Shown here in pieces: positions 1 through 8,735 of a DNA stretch of 64,000 nucleotides. The DNA comes from Aerococcus loyolae. GTDB taxonomy: Bacteria; Bacillota; Bacilli; Lactobacillales; Aerococcaceae. Each line of letters starts with the position of its first letter. The first letter of the stretch is position 1. The notes under the pieces are model-generated. The model did not search any database. It was given only the letters and a program-made list of their open reading frames with translations, and was not told the origin of the DNA. A program made the translations under genes and the position numbers. The stretch is taken from the NCBI RefSeq assembly GCF_002871915.2, contig NZ_CP126958.1:930001-994000 (forward strand), given 5' to 3'.

Positions 1-285
1 ACTATTGAGGGTTCAATAGGTGGGATAATGGCAGGGATCATCTATAGCCTGTGCCTCAATTTTTTTGACGGTAGTTTAAACTTACCGCTCCTTTCAGTGA
101 TTATCTTGGCGACTTGTCTTTGCCTCTTGGGGCAATTTGGCGACCTTATTGAATCAGCCATTAAACGCTACTTTAAAGTGAAAGATAGTGGGAAAATTCT
201 TCCCGGCCACGGCGGTTTATTGGACCGCTTTGATAGTCTCTTGATTGTCCTACCGATGTTTCATTATTTAGTGGCATTTTTGTAG
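1..285 (+). CDS. cdsA: Phosphatidate cytidylyltransferase, C-terminal part
   Basis: Makes CDP-diacylglycerol from CTP and phosphatidate in the membrane, the entry to phospholipid synthesis. The frame is open from base 1, so the gene starts outside the window and about 94 C-terminal residues remain. The visible part begins with TIEGSIGG, the end of the usual SPKKTxEGxxGG block, then hydrophobic segments, then the CdsA signature region with KDSGKILPGHGGLLDR and DS. It stops 12 bases before rseP, in the common Firmicutes order uppS-cdsA-rseP. Identification is firm despite truncation. Confidence 0.93.
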   Translation, partial: TIEGSIGGIMAGIIYSLCLNFFDGSLNLPLLSVIILATCLCLLGQFGDLIESAIKRYFKVKDSGKILPGHGGLLDRFDSLLIVLPMFHYLVAFL

Positions 286-297
286 TAAGGAGTTTCT

Positions 298-1560
298 ATG
301 AAAGCAATTATCGTTTTTATTATTATTTTCAGCGTTATCGTGATATTCCATGAATTTGGCCACTTTATCATGGCTAAACGGTCAGGGATTATGGTTCGTG
401 AGTTTGCTATTGGTATGGGACCTCGTATTTTTCATTATGAAGGAGAAGAAACCACTTATACCCTACGTCTTTTACCAATTGGTGGCTATGTGCGGATGGC
501 TGGTCTTGAAGATATGGATGAAGTCATTGAACCTGGACGACAAATTAAAGTTGGCTTTAATGATGATCAAGTGATTGATTTAATTTGCTTAGACAGTAAC
601 GAGGAAGATATTGAGGCTCTCCCATTGGAAGTGATGGATAGTGACTTGTCTGAGGCTATGTATATTCATGGGGTCCCATTTGGTGAAACTGAATCCAAAA
701 GATATTCTGTTAGCCCAGAAGCCTATATTTTGGAAGAAAATGGTAGCCTAGTGAAAATCGCTCCGCTCGACAAACAGTTCCAATCAGCCCCTTTAATTAA
801 CCGTCTGTTAACTAATATCATGGGGCCAATCAATAATTTTATTTTAGGTATCTTAGCCTTTATCCTTATCGCCTTTCTTCAAGGTGGTGTTTATACCAAT
901 GCTCCAGTCTTAGGGGAAATGGTTGAGGACTCAGCTGCTCAAGAAGCGGGATTAGAAAGTGGAGACCGGGTCATCAATATTAATGATGAGAAGATTGATA
1001 GCTTTACCGATATGCAAAAAATTGTCAGTCAACACCCTGATCAAGAAGTCAATTTTACCGTTGAACGTGACCAAGAGCAAAAATCCATCGCTGTTCAAGT
1101 GGGAGCAGTCGAAACGGATAAAGGTCAAAAAATCGGGCAAATCGGAGTACGTGCACCTCAAAATAAGTCCTTTGGGGCTAAGATCGCTCATGGATTTAAA
1201 GCCACTTGGGCTATTGTTGTTGGGATTATTAGTGCTATAGCTTCCATGGTCGTTAATGGTTTCGATATTAATAACTTTGGCGGTCCGGTTTATATGTACC
1301 AAGCGACCTCTCAAACTGTAGAAGTCGGTTTTATTGCTGTTCTACAATTAATGGCTTATCTGACTGTGAATTTAGGCATAGTCAACCTCCTGCCTTTCCC
1401 AGCCCTTGATGGGGGGAAGGCCTTCCTCAATATTATTGAAGCCATACGTGGGAAAGCTTTAAGTGTTCGGACAGAGGGGATTATTAATTTAATTGGTTTT
1501 GTCTTATTAATGGTCTTAATGATAGCCGTGACCTGGAATGATATCTTACGATTATTTTAA
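298..1560 (+). CDS. rseP: RIP metalloprotease RseP (site-2 protease)
   Basis: Membrane-embedded zinc protease that cuts transmembrane segments of anti-sigma factors and leftover signal peptides. The first transmembrane helix carries the zinc motif HEFGH at residues 18-22. A PDZ domain lies at about residues 205-285 (ESGDRVININDEKI), and the third zinc ligand is in the NLLPFPALDGGK motif near residue 365. Length of 420 residues is normal. ATG start with GGAG 9 bases upstream. proS, which commonly follows rseP in related Firmicutes, is absent here and polC follows directly after a hairpin. Confidence 0.95.
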   Translation: MKAIIVFIIIFSVIVIFHEFGHFIMAKRSGIMVREFAIGMGPRIFHYEGEETTYTLRLLPIGGYVRMAGLEDMDEVIEPGRQIKVGFNDDQVIDLICLDSNEEDIEALPLEVMDSDLSEAMYIHGVPFGETESKRYSVSPEAYILEENGSLVKIAPLDKQFQSAPLINRLLTNIMGPINNFILGILAFILIAFLQGGVYTNAPVLGEMVEDSAAQEAGLESGDRVININDEKIDSFTDMQKIVSQHPDQEVNFTVERDQEQKSIAVQVGAVETDKGQKIGQIGVRAPQNKSFGAKIAHGFKATWAIVVGIISAIASMVVNGFDINNFGGPVYMYQATSQTVEVGFIAVLQLMAYLTVNLGIVNLLPFPALDGGKAFLNIIEAIRGKALSVRTEGIINLIGFVLLMVLMIAVTWNDILRLF

Positions 1561-1568
1561 ATAAGAAG

Positions 1569-1597
1569 AGAAGCCCTTTTGAGGGTTTCTTTATTTT
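1569..1597 (+). terminator. Intrinsic terminator between rseP and polC
   Basis: Stem AGAAGCCC (1569-1576) with GGGTTTCT (1583-1590), including one G.U pair, six-base loop, then TTATTTT. Moderate strength. polC begins 15 bases later, so some readthrough into polC is likely. Confidence 0.65.
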
Positions 1598-1611
1598 GAA
1601 GGGAGAATGAA

Positions 1612-4600
1612 ATGCTTTCTAACGAAGAGATGTTTCAAACTTTACTTAGGCAAATGCATTGGCAGAGTGATGATGAAAATATTAAGCAGGGGTCTATTGA
1701 AGAGGTGATTGTCCACCAAGTCTCTCGCTGTTATCAATTCAATATTCGTTTCCCAGAACGCTTACCTTTTTCTACTTATCAACTTTTTTATGCCCAACTG
1801 ACCAATACTTTTCAAGCCATAGCTAAAGTAAAATTGAAAGTTATTATTAGTCAAGTAAGTACAGCTAGTGACCAAGAAGTGAGTGCTTATTGGCCAGTGA
1901 TTTTGGAATGCTTGAATTTGTCAGATGGCATGGCTCAACAAGTTTTATATGCTAATCCTCCTAAAATTAACCAGGGGAAGATGTTCCTTTATGTAGAAAA
2001 TGACCCCATTCGCGAATATGTTGAAACTAACTACGTTCAGGCGATCCTGGACTGCTATCAGCGCCACGGTTTTGATAAGTTAAGTCTTAAGGTTATTGTT
2101 GACCAAGACAAGGCGAATGAGCGGCAAGAGCAATACCAGTCTAGACGTCAAGTGCTAGAGAAGGAAGAACAAGAAAAAGCCAAGCTTGTCCAGGAGCGTA
2201 GTGAGCAAGTCCCTTCTAATATTAAGCAAGTTAAATCTCCAGATCAAATTCGAATCGGTCGGTCTATTCCTAGTGACCAAGTTCAAATGATGAAAAGCTA
2301 TACTGAAGAGCAGCGTCGTGCGGTAATGGAGGGAGTCGTTTTTGATGTTGAGATACGGGAGTTAAGAACCGGGCGCTGCATCCTTGTCTTAAAAATGTCA
2401 GATTATACCTCGGCCTTTATTGTACAAAAATTCTCTAACAGTGACGCTGATATTGCCATCTTTAACAGTATCAAAACAGGTATGTGGCTACGTGTTCGTG
2501 GGGATATCCAAATGGATGACCGCTTTGCTAGAGACCTTGTCGTTAACGCACGTGACCTGGAAGCCATTGAAAAAGAACCACGTCAAGATACCATGCCGGA
2601 AGATCAAAAACGGGTAGAGCTTCATCTACACACGAATATGAGTGCCTTGGATGCCACGAATTCTGTGACTGACTTTGTCAAACAGGCGGCCGCATGGGGG
2701 CATAAAGCCATCGCTGTTACTGATCACGGTAATGTTCAGGCTTTCCCTGAAGCTAGTCAAGCAGCTAAAGACACCGGGCTCAAGCTGATTTATGGTATGG
2801 AAGCCTATGTCGTTGATGATGGAGTTCCCATTGCCTATAATCCAGGTCACGTTGACTTAGAAAATGCGACTTATGTGATTTTTGACGTGGAGACCACCGG
2901 TTTATCGGCAGTTTATAACACGATCATTGAAATTGGTGCGGTAAAAATGCATAAAGGAAATGTGGTCGGAGAATTTTCTGAGTTCTTAAATCCAGGCCAT
3001 CACTTATCTAGTTTTACCACCGAATTGACAGGCATTACCGACAGTATGGTAGCTAATGCTCGTCCTGAACCCGAAGTGATGCAGGATTTCTTGGATTTCT
3101 GTCAAGGAACGATTTTAGTCGCTCATAATGCCAGCTTTGACGTTGGCTTTATTGATGCAGCCTATCAAAGAAACGGCTTACCTACCATAGAAAACCCAGT
3201 GATTGATACCTTGGAATTAGCTCGCTACCTTTATCCACATTTGAAATCCTTTCGTTTAAACACCTTGTCCAAGCATTTTAACGTCTCTCTAGAGCACCAC
3301 CACCGAGCGATTTACGACGCGACTTCAACGGGTGCTTTGGCGTGGATTTTTGTTAAAGAAGCCAAAGAATCTCATGATATGGTTTACCATGATCAGTTGA
3401 ACCGTGATATAGGTCAAGGAGACGCCTATAAAAAGGGACGTCCTTTCCATGCGACCATCTTAGCCAAAAATCAAAAGGGACTTAAGGACTTATTTAAATT
3501 AGTGAGTGCATCCAATGTTGAGTATTTTCATCGGGTGCCGCGAATTCCTCGCTCGCTCTTAAAGGAACACCGTGAGCATCTATTGATTGGTTCCGCTTGT
3601 TCAGAAGGAGAAGTCTTTACCGCTGCCATGCAAAAAGGTAAGGAAACCGCTAAGAAATTTGCTGAGTTTTACGATTACCTCGAAATTCAACCCAAAGCTT
3701 CTTATGAACCTCTCTTACGTAATCAAGATATTATCAATAATGAGGCTTTAGAAATTATCATTAACGATTTAGTGGATATTGGTGATGAACTTGGTATTCC
3801 AGTGGTAGCGACAGGAGATGCGCATTATCTTAACCCCGAAGATAAGATTTACCGGGAAATTTTGATCAATTCGATAAAATCTAACCGCTCTAAATATTTT
3901 CCTAGAGCCCATTTTAGGACGACCAAAGAAATGCTGGATGATTTTGCCTTTTTGGGTGAAGAGAAAGCCTTAGAATTAGTAGTCACTAATTCTAATGCCA
4001 TAGCTGATTCCATTGAATTTGTAGAACCTATTCACGATAAGTTGTATACTCCCCATATCGATGGTGCTGAAGAGTCCATTCGTAATGATGCTTTTACTAA
4101 GGCTCATGAAATTTATGGGGATAACTTGCCTGAACTGATTGAAGAAAGATTAGAACGGGAATTGGACAGTATTATTGGTAATGGCTTTGCGGTGATCTAT
4201 TACATTGCCCAAAAATTAGTGTGGAAGTCGAATGAGGATGGCTATATTGTTGGGTCTCGGGGCTCAGTGGGCTCTTCTTTTGCAGCTACCATGTTAGGTA
4301 TCACTGAAGTTAATCCCCTCCCACCACACTATGTATGTCTGAACTGCCATTACAGCCATTTCTATACCCATGGCGAAATTGGATCTGGTTTTGACTTAGA
4401 AGATAAGGATTGTCCCGAATGTGGCCAGCCCTTATCTAAGGATGGGCATGATATTCCTTTTGAAACTTTCTTAGGTTTTAATGGAGACAAGGTACCTGAT
4501 ATCGACCTTAACTTCTCCGGAGAATATCAAGCTCAAGCCCACAACTATACTAAGGTTCTTTTTGGGGAGGACCACGTTTATAAAGCGGGAACCATCTCTA

Positions 4601-5925
4601 CTGTTGCGGATAAGACCGCTTTTGGTTATGTTTTAGGTTATGACCGAGACCATAATTTAAACTTAAGGCAAACGGAAAAGGATTTTCTCGCCAAAGGGGC
4701 TACCGGGGTAAAACGGACAACTGGGCAACACCCCGGGGGGATTATCGTTATTCCAGAAAACATGGATGTTTATGATTTTACCCCGATCCAATATCCTGCT
4801 GATGAGCAAACTGCTGATTGGCGGACCACCCACTTTGATTTTCATTCCATCCATGACAATGTTTTGAAATTAGACTGTCTGGGTCATGATGATCCTACGG
4901 TTATTCGTAAATTACAAGATCTCTCGGGGATTGAGCCGACAGATATACCAATGGACGATCCCGAAGTCTATAAACTATTTAATGGAACTGACTCCCTTGG
5001 GGTATCTCCAGATCAAATCTTTTCCAAAACCGGGACCCTGGGTATTCCTGAATTTGGAACGCCTTTCGTTAGACAGATGCTAGAAGCAACTCACCCCAGC
5101 ACTTTTGCCGAATTACTACAAATTTCAGGTCTATCTCATGGTACTGATGTTTGGTTGGGTAATGCAGAAACCTTGGTTAGTGAGAAGGGCATGGAATTAA
5201 AGGATGTTATTGGTTGTCGGGACGACATTATGATGGATTTGATTCATATGGGGGTTCCTAAGAGCGATTCCTTCCAAATTATGGAAAAGGTAAGAAAAGG
5301 GAAAGGTCTATCTCCTGAACATCAAGCGATCATGAAAGAGCATGAAGTGCCAGAGTGGTACATGGATTCCTGCCAAAAAATTAAGTATATGTTCCCTAAA
5401 GCCCATGCGGCTGCTTATGTGATTAACGCCTTGCGAGTAGCTTGGTTCAAAGTACACCATCCTATCTGGTACTATTGTGCCTATCTCAGTGTCAGAGCTG
5501 AAGATTTTGATTTGAAAGCCATGGCAGGAGGGTTAGAATCGAACAAGGACCGTCTTAAAGAGATAAAGGCTAAGGGTAATGATGCCAGTGCCAAAGAAAA
5601 GGCCCTACAAATTGTGCTAGAATTAGTCAATGAAATGTGGGAGCGTGGTTTGAAATTTAAGATGGTTGATTTAGAGAAATCGGATGCCAAAGACTTCGTT
5701 ATCGAAGGAGATGATACCTTAATTGCGCCATTCCGTGCCGTTTCGGGACTAGGTGTTAGCGTGGCTCAGCAAGTCGTTAAAGCTAGAGAAGAGTCTCCAT
5801 TCTTATCAAAAGAAGATCTGAAGATCCGTGGTAAGGTCAGCCAATCAGTTATCGATCATTTAGATGAGTGCAATGCATTGAACGGCTTACCGGAAGAAAA
5901 TCAATTATCACTGTTTGATTTTTAA
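1612..5925 (+). CDS. polC: DNA polymerase III alpha subunit, PolC type
   Basis: Replicative polymerase of low-GC Gram-positives. Order of domains: N-terminal domain; OB-fold near residues 225-320; a PHP domain opened by VELHLHTNMS near 341 and split by the inserted DEDDh proofreading exonuclease (FDVETTGL near 424, HNASFDVGF near 505); a zinc-binding CxxC...CPECG region near 910-945; palm catalytic PDIDLNFSG near 963; and a C-terminal beta-binding tail ending QLSLFDF. At 1437 residues it has the family length. ATG start with GAAGGGAG upstream. It is followed by a strong terminator. Confidence 0.98.
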   Translation: MLSNEEMFQTLLRQMHWQSDDENIKQGSIEEVIVHQVSRCYQFNIRFPERLPFSTYQLFYAQLTNTFQAIAKVKLKVIISQVSTASDQEVSAYWPVILECLNLSDGMAQQVLYANPPKINQGKMFLYVENDPIREYVETNYVQAILDCYQRHGFDKLSLKVIVDQDKANERQEQYQSRRQVLEKEEQEKAKLVQERSEQVPSNIKQVKSPDQIRIGRSIPSDQVQMMKSYTEEQRRAVMEGVVFDVEIRELRTGRCILVLKMSDYTSAFIVQKFSNSDADIAIFNSIKTGMWLRVRGDIQMDDRFARDLVVNARDLEAIEKEPRQDTMPEDQKRVELHLHTNMSALDATNSVTDFVKQAAAWGHKAIAVTDHGNVQAFPEASQAAKDTGLKLIYGMEAYVVDDGVPIAYNPGHVDLENATYVIFDVETTGLSAVYNTIIEIGAVKMHKGNVVGEFSEFLNPGHHLSSFTTELTGITDSMVANARPEPEVMQDFLDFCQGTILVAHNASFDVGFIDAAYQRNGLPTIENPVIDTLELARYLYPHLKSFRLNTLSKHFNVSLEHHHRAIYDATSTGALAWIFVKEAKESHDMVYHDQLNRDIGQGDAYKKGRPFHATILAKNQKGLKDLFKLVSASNVEYFHRVPRIPRSLLKEHREHLLIGSACSEGEVFTAAMQKGKETAKKFAEFYDYLEIQPKASYEPLLRNQDIINNEALEIIINDLVDIGDELGIPVVATGDAHYLNPEDKIYREILINSIKSNRSKYFPRAHFRTTKEMLDDFAFLGEEKALELVVTNSNAIADSIEFVEPIHDKLYTPHIDGAEESIRNDAFTKAHEIYGDNLPELIEERLERELDSIIGNGFAVIYYIAQKLVWKSNEDGYIVGSRGSVGSSFAATMLGITEVNPLPPHYVCLNCHYSHFYTHGEIGSGFDLEDKDCPECGQPLSKDGHDIPFETFLGFNGDKVPDIDLNFSGEYQAQAHNYTKVLFGEDHVYKAGTISTVADKTAFGYVLGYDRDHNLNLRQTEKDFLAKGATGVKRTTGQHPGGIIVIPENMDVYDFTPIQYPADEQTADWRTTHFDFHSIHDNVLKLDCLGHDDPTVIRKLQDLSGIEPTDIPMDDPEVYKLFNGTDSLGVSPDQIFSKTGTLGIPEFGTPFVRQMLEATHPSTFAELLQISGLSHGTDVWLGNAETLVSEKGMELKDVIGCRDDIMMDLIHMGVPKSDSFQIMEKVRKGKGLSPEHQAIMKEHEVPEWYMDSCQKIKYMFPKAHAAAYVINALRVAWFKVHHPIWYYCAYLSVRAEDFDLKAMAGGLESNKDRLKEIKAKGNDASAKEKALQIVLELVNEMWERGLKFKMVDLEKSDAKDFVIEGDDTLIAPFRAVSGLGVSVAQQVVKAREESPFLSKEDLKIRGKVSQSVIDHLDECNALNGLPEENQLSLFDF

Positions 5926-5956
5926 AAGAGACAAGCAACTGAAATTCCCAATATTT

Positions 5957-5988
5957 AACAAGGCTGTTATTTTCGACAGCCTTGTTTT
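5957..5988 (+). terminator. Intrinsic terminator after polC
   Basis: Nine-bp perfect stem CAAGGCTGT (5959-5967) / ACAGCCTTG (5976-5984), eight-base loop, then TTTT. It ends the rseP-polC unit. Confidence 0.88.
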
Positions 5989-6092
5989 ACTATTATGGCC
6001 TATATTCTATCTTTTCTAGTAGGGAGCCTTTTACTAGCTAATCGCTAGATTGCTATGTTACGATCAAAGTAAACTTATTTTTATTTGTGCAT

Positions 6093-6120
6093 ATTCAGTT
6101 TTAAAGTGACTGAATTTTTT
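6093..6120 (+). promoter_or_regulatory. Leader hairpin with U-run before the PII-like gene
   Basis: ATTCAGT (6093-6099) pairs with ACTGAAT (6109-6115), followed by six T, immediately before the Shine-Dalgarno of the next gene at 6124-6131. It looks like a short intrinsic terminator in the 5' leader and so could be an attenuator. I see no convincing -35/-10 pair upstream in 5990-6090. The stem is only 7 bp, so chance is possible. Confidence 0.35.
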
Positions 6121-6136
6121 GAAGAGAGGAGCTGTT

Positions 6137-6451
6137 ATGATGCAAGAAATGATTATTACCATTGTTGACCATAAATATGGTCGCGATGTGATCAAAACTG
6201 CTCGAGAAGCGGGAGCTGTTGGCGCTACTGTCGTTAAAGGACGTGGAGCGGGTTACAAAGATTATGAAGCCGCTTTTGATGTCACTATCGAAGAAGAGAA
6301 AGATATTGTCTTAATGGTAGTAGATAGTGAAAAGGTAAGTGCCATTTCTCAGGCTATTGTTGAAAAAATGAACCTGAGATCACCAAATTCGGGAATTACC
6401 TTTTCCCTACCTGTCAATAATACGACCGGTTTACTGCGTGAAATTGAATAA
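6137..6451 (+). CDS. PII-like signalling protein beside a DUF1538 transporter
   Basis: Small protein of the PII/GlnB-like fold (about 104 residues): beta strand EMIITIVDHKYG, helix with AREAGAVGATVVKGRGAG, and a second half ending in SLPVNNTTGL. PII-like proteins bind nucleotides or small effectors and usually gate a neighbouring transporter. An upstream TTG at 6119 is possible, but GAGAGGAG at 6124-6131 places the start at ATG 6137 (or 6140). It is first of three genes with a DUF1538 membrane protein and a tandem PII-like protein. The effector is unknown. Confidence 0.8.
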   Translation: MMQEMIITIVDHKYGRDVIKTAREAGAVGATVVKGRGAGYKDYEAAFDVTIEEEKDIVLMVVDSEKVSAISQAIVEKMNLRSPNSGITFSLPVNNTTGLLREIE

Positions 6452-6475
6452 AATCTGAAAGAAAGGAGAGCGTCT

Positions 6476-7936
6476 ATGGATGTTTTAATTGATAGTTTTA
6501 AAGAAACAGCTTACTCGGTATTACCTGTGGTGGCTATAGTATTAGTGCTATCATTTTTTGTGGTTGATGTGCCAGCTAATATGTTGCTCGCTTTTATTAT
6601 CGGGGCGATTTTACTCATGTTAGGGCTGACGATTTTTTTAACTGGTATTGATGTGGGGATGACCCCAATTGGCAATCACTTAGGTCACTATGTTGCCGGG
6701 AATGGTTCGGTGAAGGTTATTGCAGTGATTAGTTTTATTATTGGTTTTGCAGTGACTATTGCTGAACCAGACTTATTGATACTGGGGCTACAAATTCAAG
6801 AGGCGACCTCAGGAGCCTTGAGCCAGCAATTAGTCGTCTTATCAGTCTCTATCGGTGTGGGGATCATGATTGCATTTGGAGTATTTCGACTCTTGAAACG
6901 AATTGCTTTAAAGCATTTCTTTGCACTTGTTTACGGGGTTATACTAATATTAGCTATTTTTTCTGAAGACTCTAACATTGCCATGGGATTTGATGCTTCT
7001 GGGGCAACAACAGGAGCATTAACCACTCCCTTTATTTTAGCCTTGTCAGGTTCCCTTGCCCAAAGAATGGGTGGGAAAGATGCCGAAGATAATGCCTTTG
7101 GTCTAGTCGGAGCCATGAGTACTGGACCGATCTTAGCGACACTTTTACTGATTCTATTATCGCAAAGTAATATTCAGCCGGCTGAATCGGTGGTTGAACC
7201 GACACAAAATGTGTTTTATGCCATTGTATCTAGTTTTCTACCGACTCTAGTTGAATCGATTGTTGCCCTTATCCCGATTGTTCTCTTGTTTATCTATATG
7301 AACTGGAAACATTTCCAACTTGATAAAGAAGAGTTGATGGATATTTTTAAAGGAATTATTTATACGGTGATTGGTTTAACTATTTTCCTAGTTGGTGTCC
7401 ATGAAGGTTTCATGGATATGGGGAAATTTCTTGGCCAAGCCATGGCTGAAAGAGGAAATCTTTGGTTAATTATTACTGGATTTATTCTCGGCTTAGTTGT
7501 CGTTCTCGCTGAGCCAGCTGTCCATGTCTTGGGAGACCAAGTCGAGGATGTTACGGGTGGATATATTCCTAATAAAATCCTTATGATTGCACTATCTATA
7601 GGGGTGGCTCTAGCAGTTGGTTTGTCCATGTTACGGATTTCCAGTGACCAGTTAATGGTCTGGCATTTCCTCTTACCTGGTTTTGCCTTGGCAATTCTCT
7701 TGTCTTACCAAGTCCCTAATCTATTTACTGGGATTGCCTTTGATGCTGGTGGGGTAGCCTCTGGTCCGATGACAGCTACTTTTATTTTAGCCTTTGCCCA
7801 AGGAGCAGCTGACTATCTCCCCAATGCAAATGCCTTAGATGCTTTTGGTGTGATTGCTTTTGTTGCTATGATTCCAGTGATCATGGTAGAATTACTCGGA
7901 TTAATATTTAAGATTCAAACAAAGACAAGTGATTAA
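6476..7936 (+). CDS. DUF1538-family membrane protein with two fused repeats
   Basis: Polytopic membrane protein of 486 residues, probably a transporter; substrate unknown. It contains an internal duplication. The first half has GFAVTIAEPDLLILG near residue 100 and FDASGATTGALTTPFILA near 170. The second half has GLVVVLAEPAVHVLG near 345 and FDAGGVASGPMTATFILA near 423. The AEP and G-rich FILA motifs therefore each occur twice, as in an inverted or tandem-repeat transporter. Good RBS (AAAGGAGAG) before ATG 6476. It lies between two PII-like genes, which suggests PII-type control of its activity. Confidence 0.85.
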   Translation: MDVLIDSFKETAYSVLPVVAIVLVLSFFVVDVPANMLLAFIIGAILLMLGLTIFLTGIDVGMTPIGNHLGHYVAGNGSVKVIAVISFIIGFAVTIAEPDLLILGLQIQEATSGALSQQLVVLSVSIGVGIMIAFGVFRLLKRIALKHFFALVYGVILILAIFSEDSNIAMGFDASGATTGALTTPFILALSGSLAQRMGGKDAEDNAFGLVGAMSTGPILATLLLILLSQSNIQPAESVVEPTQNVFYAIVSSFLPTLVESIVALIPIVLLFIYMNWKHFQLDKEELMDIFKGIIYTVIGLTIFLVGVHEGFMDMGKFLGQAMAERGNLWLIITGFILGLVVVLAEPAVHVLGDQVEDVTGGYIPNKILMIALSIGVALAVGLSMLRISSDQLMVWHFLLPGFALAILLSYQVPNLFTGIAFDAGGVASGPMTATFILAFAQGAADYLPNANALDAFGVIAFVAMIPVIMVELLGLIFKIQTKTSD

Positions 7937-7968
7937 GTATAAGCGCTGATGGAGAAAGGGGAATAAAA

Positions 7969-8628
7969 GTGAATAAAGAACCGGTTTTATTTTTAGCTAT
8001 TGTTAAAGAAGGTATGGCTAGCCGTTTATTGAAGCGTGCCAAACAAGCTGGTGCATCAGGTGGAACGATTATTAGAGCCTATGGGACTGTTCAAAGCAAC
8101 TTATTGCGGTCCTTGGGTTTACAAGGAACTGAACGTGAAATCTTTTTAACCATTGTTCCAAAAGAAAAAGGAGCGGATATTCATGCCCATTTAGAAGATG
8201 TCTTAAAATTAAAGAAAAAAGGGACAGGGGTCCTATTTTCTTTTGATGTGTCTTCGTATTTAGGCAATCAAAATCATAGCTACCTCTTTAATGAGGCAGA
8301 CCAAAAAAACAAAGACCAGCTCCTGGTAACCATAGTACAAAGAGATTTAGCTGATCAAGTGGTTGATGCTGCCCGTGACGAAGGGGCTAAGGGAGCGACG
8401 ATTTTACATGGTCGTGGAAGTGGCGCCCATGAAAAATCCACCATTTTTTCCATTCAAATTGAACCCGAAAAAGAAATTGTTTGGATGGTTCTTCCCGCCA
8501 ATAAAATGAAACAGGTGACAGATAACATTTCAAAGACAATGAAAATTACGGAGCCGGGCCATGGTCTAATTTTTTCCTTGCCGATCTCAAGTGTCAGCGG
8601 CTTGATAGGTCAGGGTAAAAAAGCCTAG
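7969..8628 (+). CDS. Tandem PII-like protein (two domains)
   Basis: 219 residues made of two PII-like units. Unit one covers about residues 4-105 (FLAIVKEGMASRLLKRAKQAGASGG; ends LFSFDVSSYLG). Unit two covers about 118-217 (LLVTIVQRDLADQVVDAARDEGAKGATILHGRG; ends FSLPISSVSGLIG). Unit two closely resembles the separate PII-like protein at 6137-6451. GTG start at 7969 with GGAGAAAGGGG upstream. Likely partner and regulator of the DUF1538 protein 32 bases upstream; the effector is not evident. Confidence 0.8.
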   Translation: MNKEPVLFLAIVKEGMASRLLKRAKQAGASGGTIIRAYGTVQSNLLRSLGLQGTEREIFLTIVPKEKGADIHAHLEDVLKLKKKGTGVLFSFDVSSYLGNQNHSYLFNEADQKNKDQLLVTIVQRDLADQVVDAARDEGAKGATILHGRGSGAHEKSTIFSIQIEPEKEIVWMVLPANKMKQVTDNISKTMKITEPGHGLIFSLPISSVSGLIGQGKKA

Positions 8629-8631
8629 CTA

Positions 8632-8663
8632 TTGCTAGTTAATGAAAAATATGCTAATATAAT
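8632..8663 (+). promoter_or_regulatory. Candidate promoter of the rimP-nusA-infB operon
   Basis: Consensus -10 TATAAT at 8658-8663. The nearest -35-like hexamer is TTGCTA (8632-8637) at a long 20-base spacing, so the -35 is uncertain. A start near 8670 would put the palindromic terminator at 8686 in the leader. Confidence 0.55.
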
Positions 8664-8685
8664 GTTGTTGTTATAGGAAAGGAAG

Positions 8686-8712
8686 GAGTGAGCGCTAGCG
8701 CTCACTCTTTTT
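8686..8712 (+). terminator. Perfect palindrome plus U-run in the rimP leader (attenuator)
   Basis: A perfect 22-base palindrome (8686-8707, arms GAGTGAGCGCT and AGCGCTCACTC) is followed by five T. It sits between the -10 at 8658 and rimP, so it is either a leader attenuator or the terminator of the PII-like operon placed after a new promoter. In Bacillus subtilis nusA is known to autoregulate by termination in the leader of this same operon, which fits the first reading. A perfect palindrome needs some unpaired central bases to form a loop. Confidence 0.7.
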
Positions 8713-8735
8713 CATGAGTAGAAAGTGAGGGAAGT

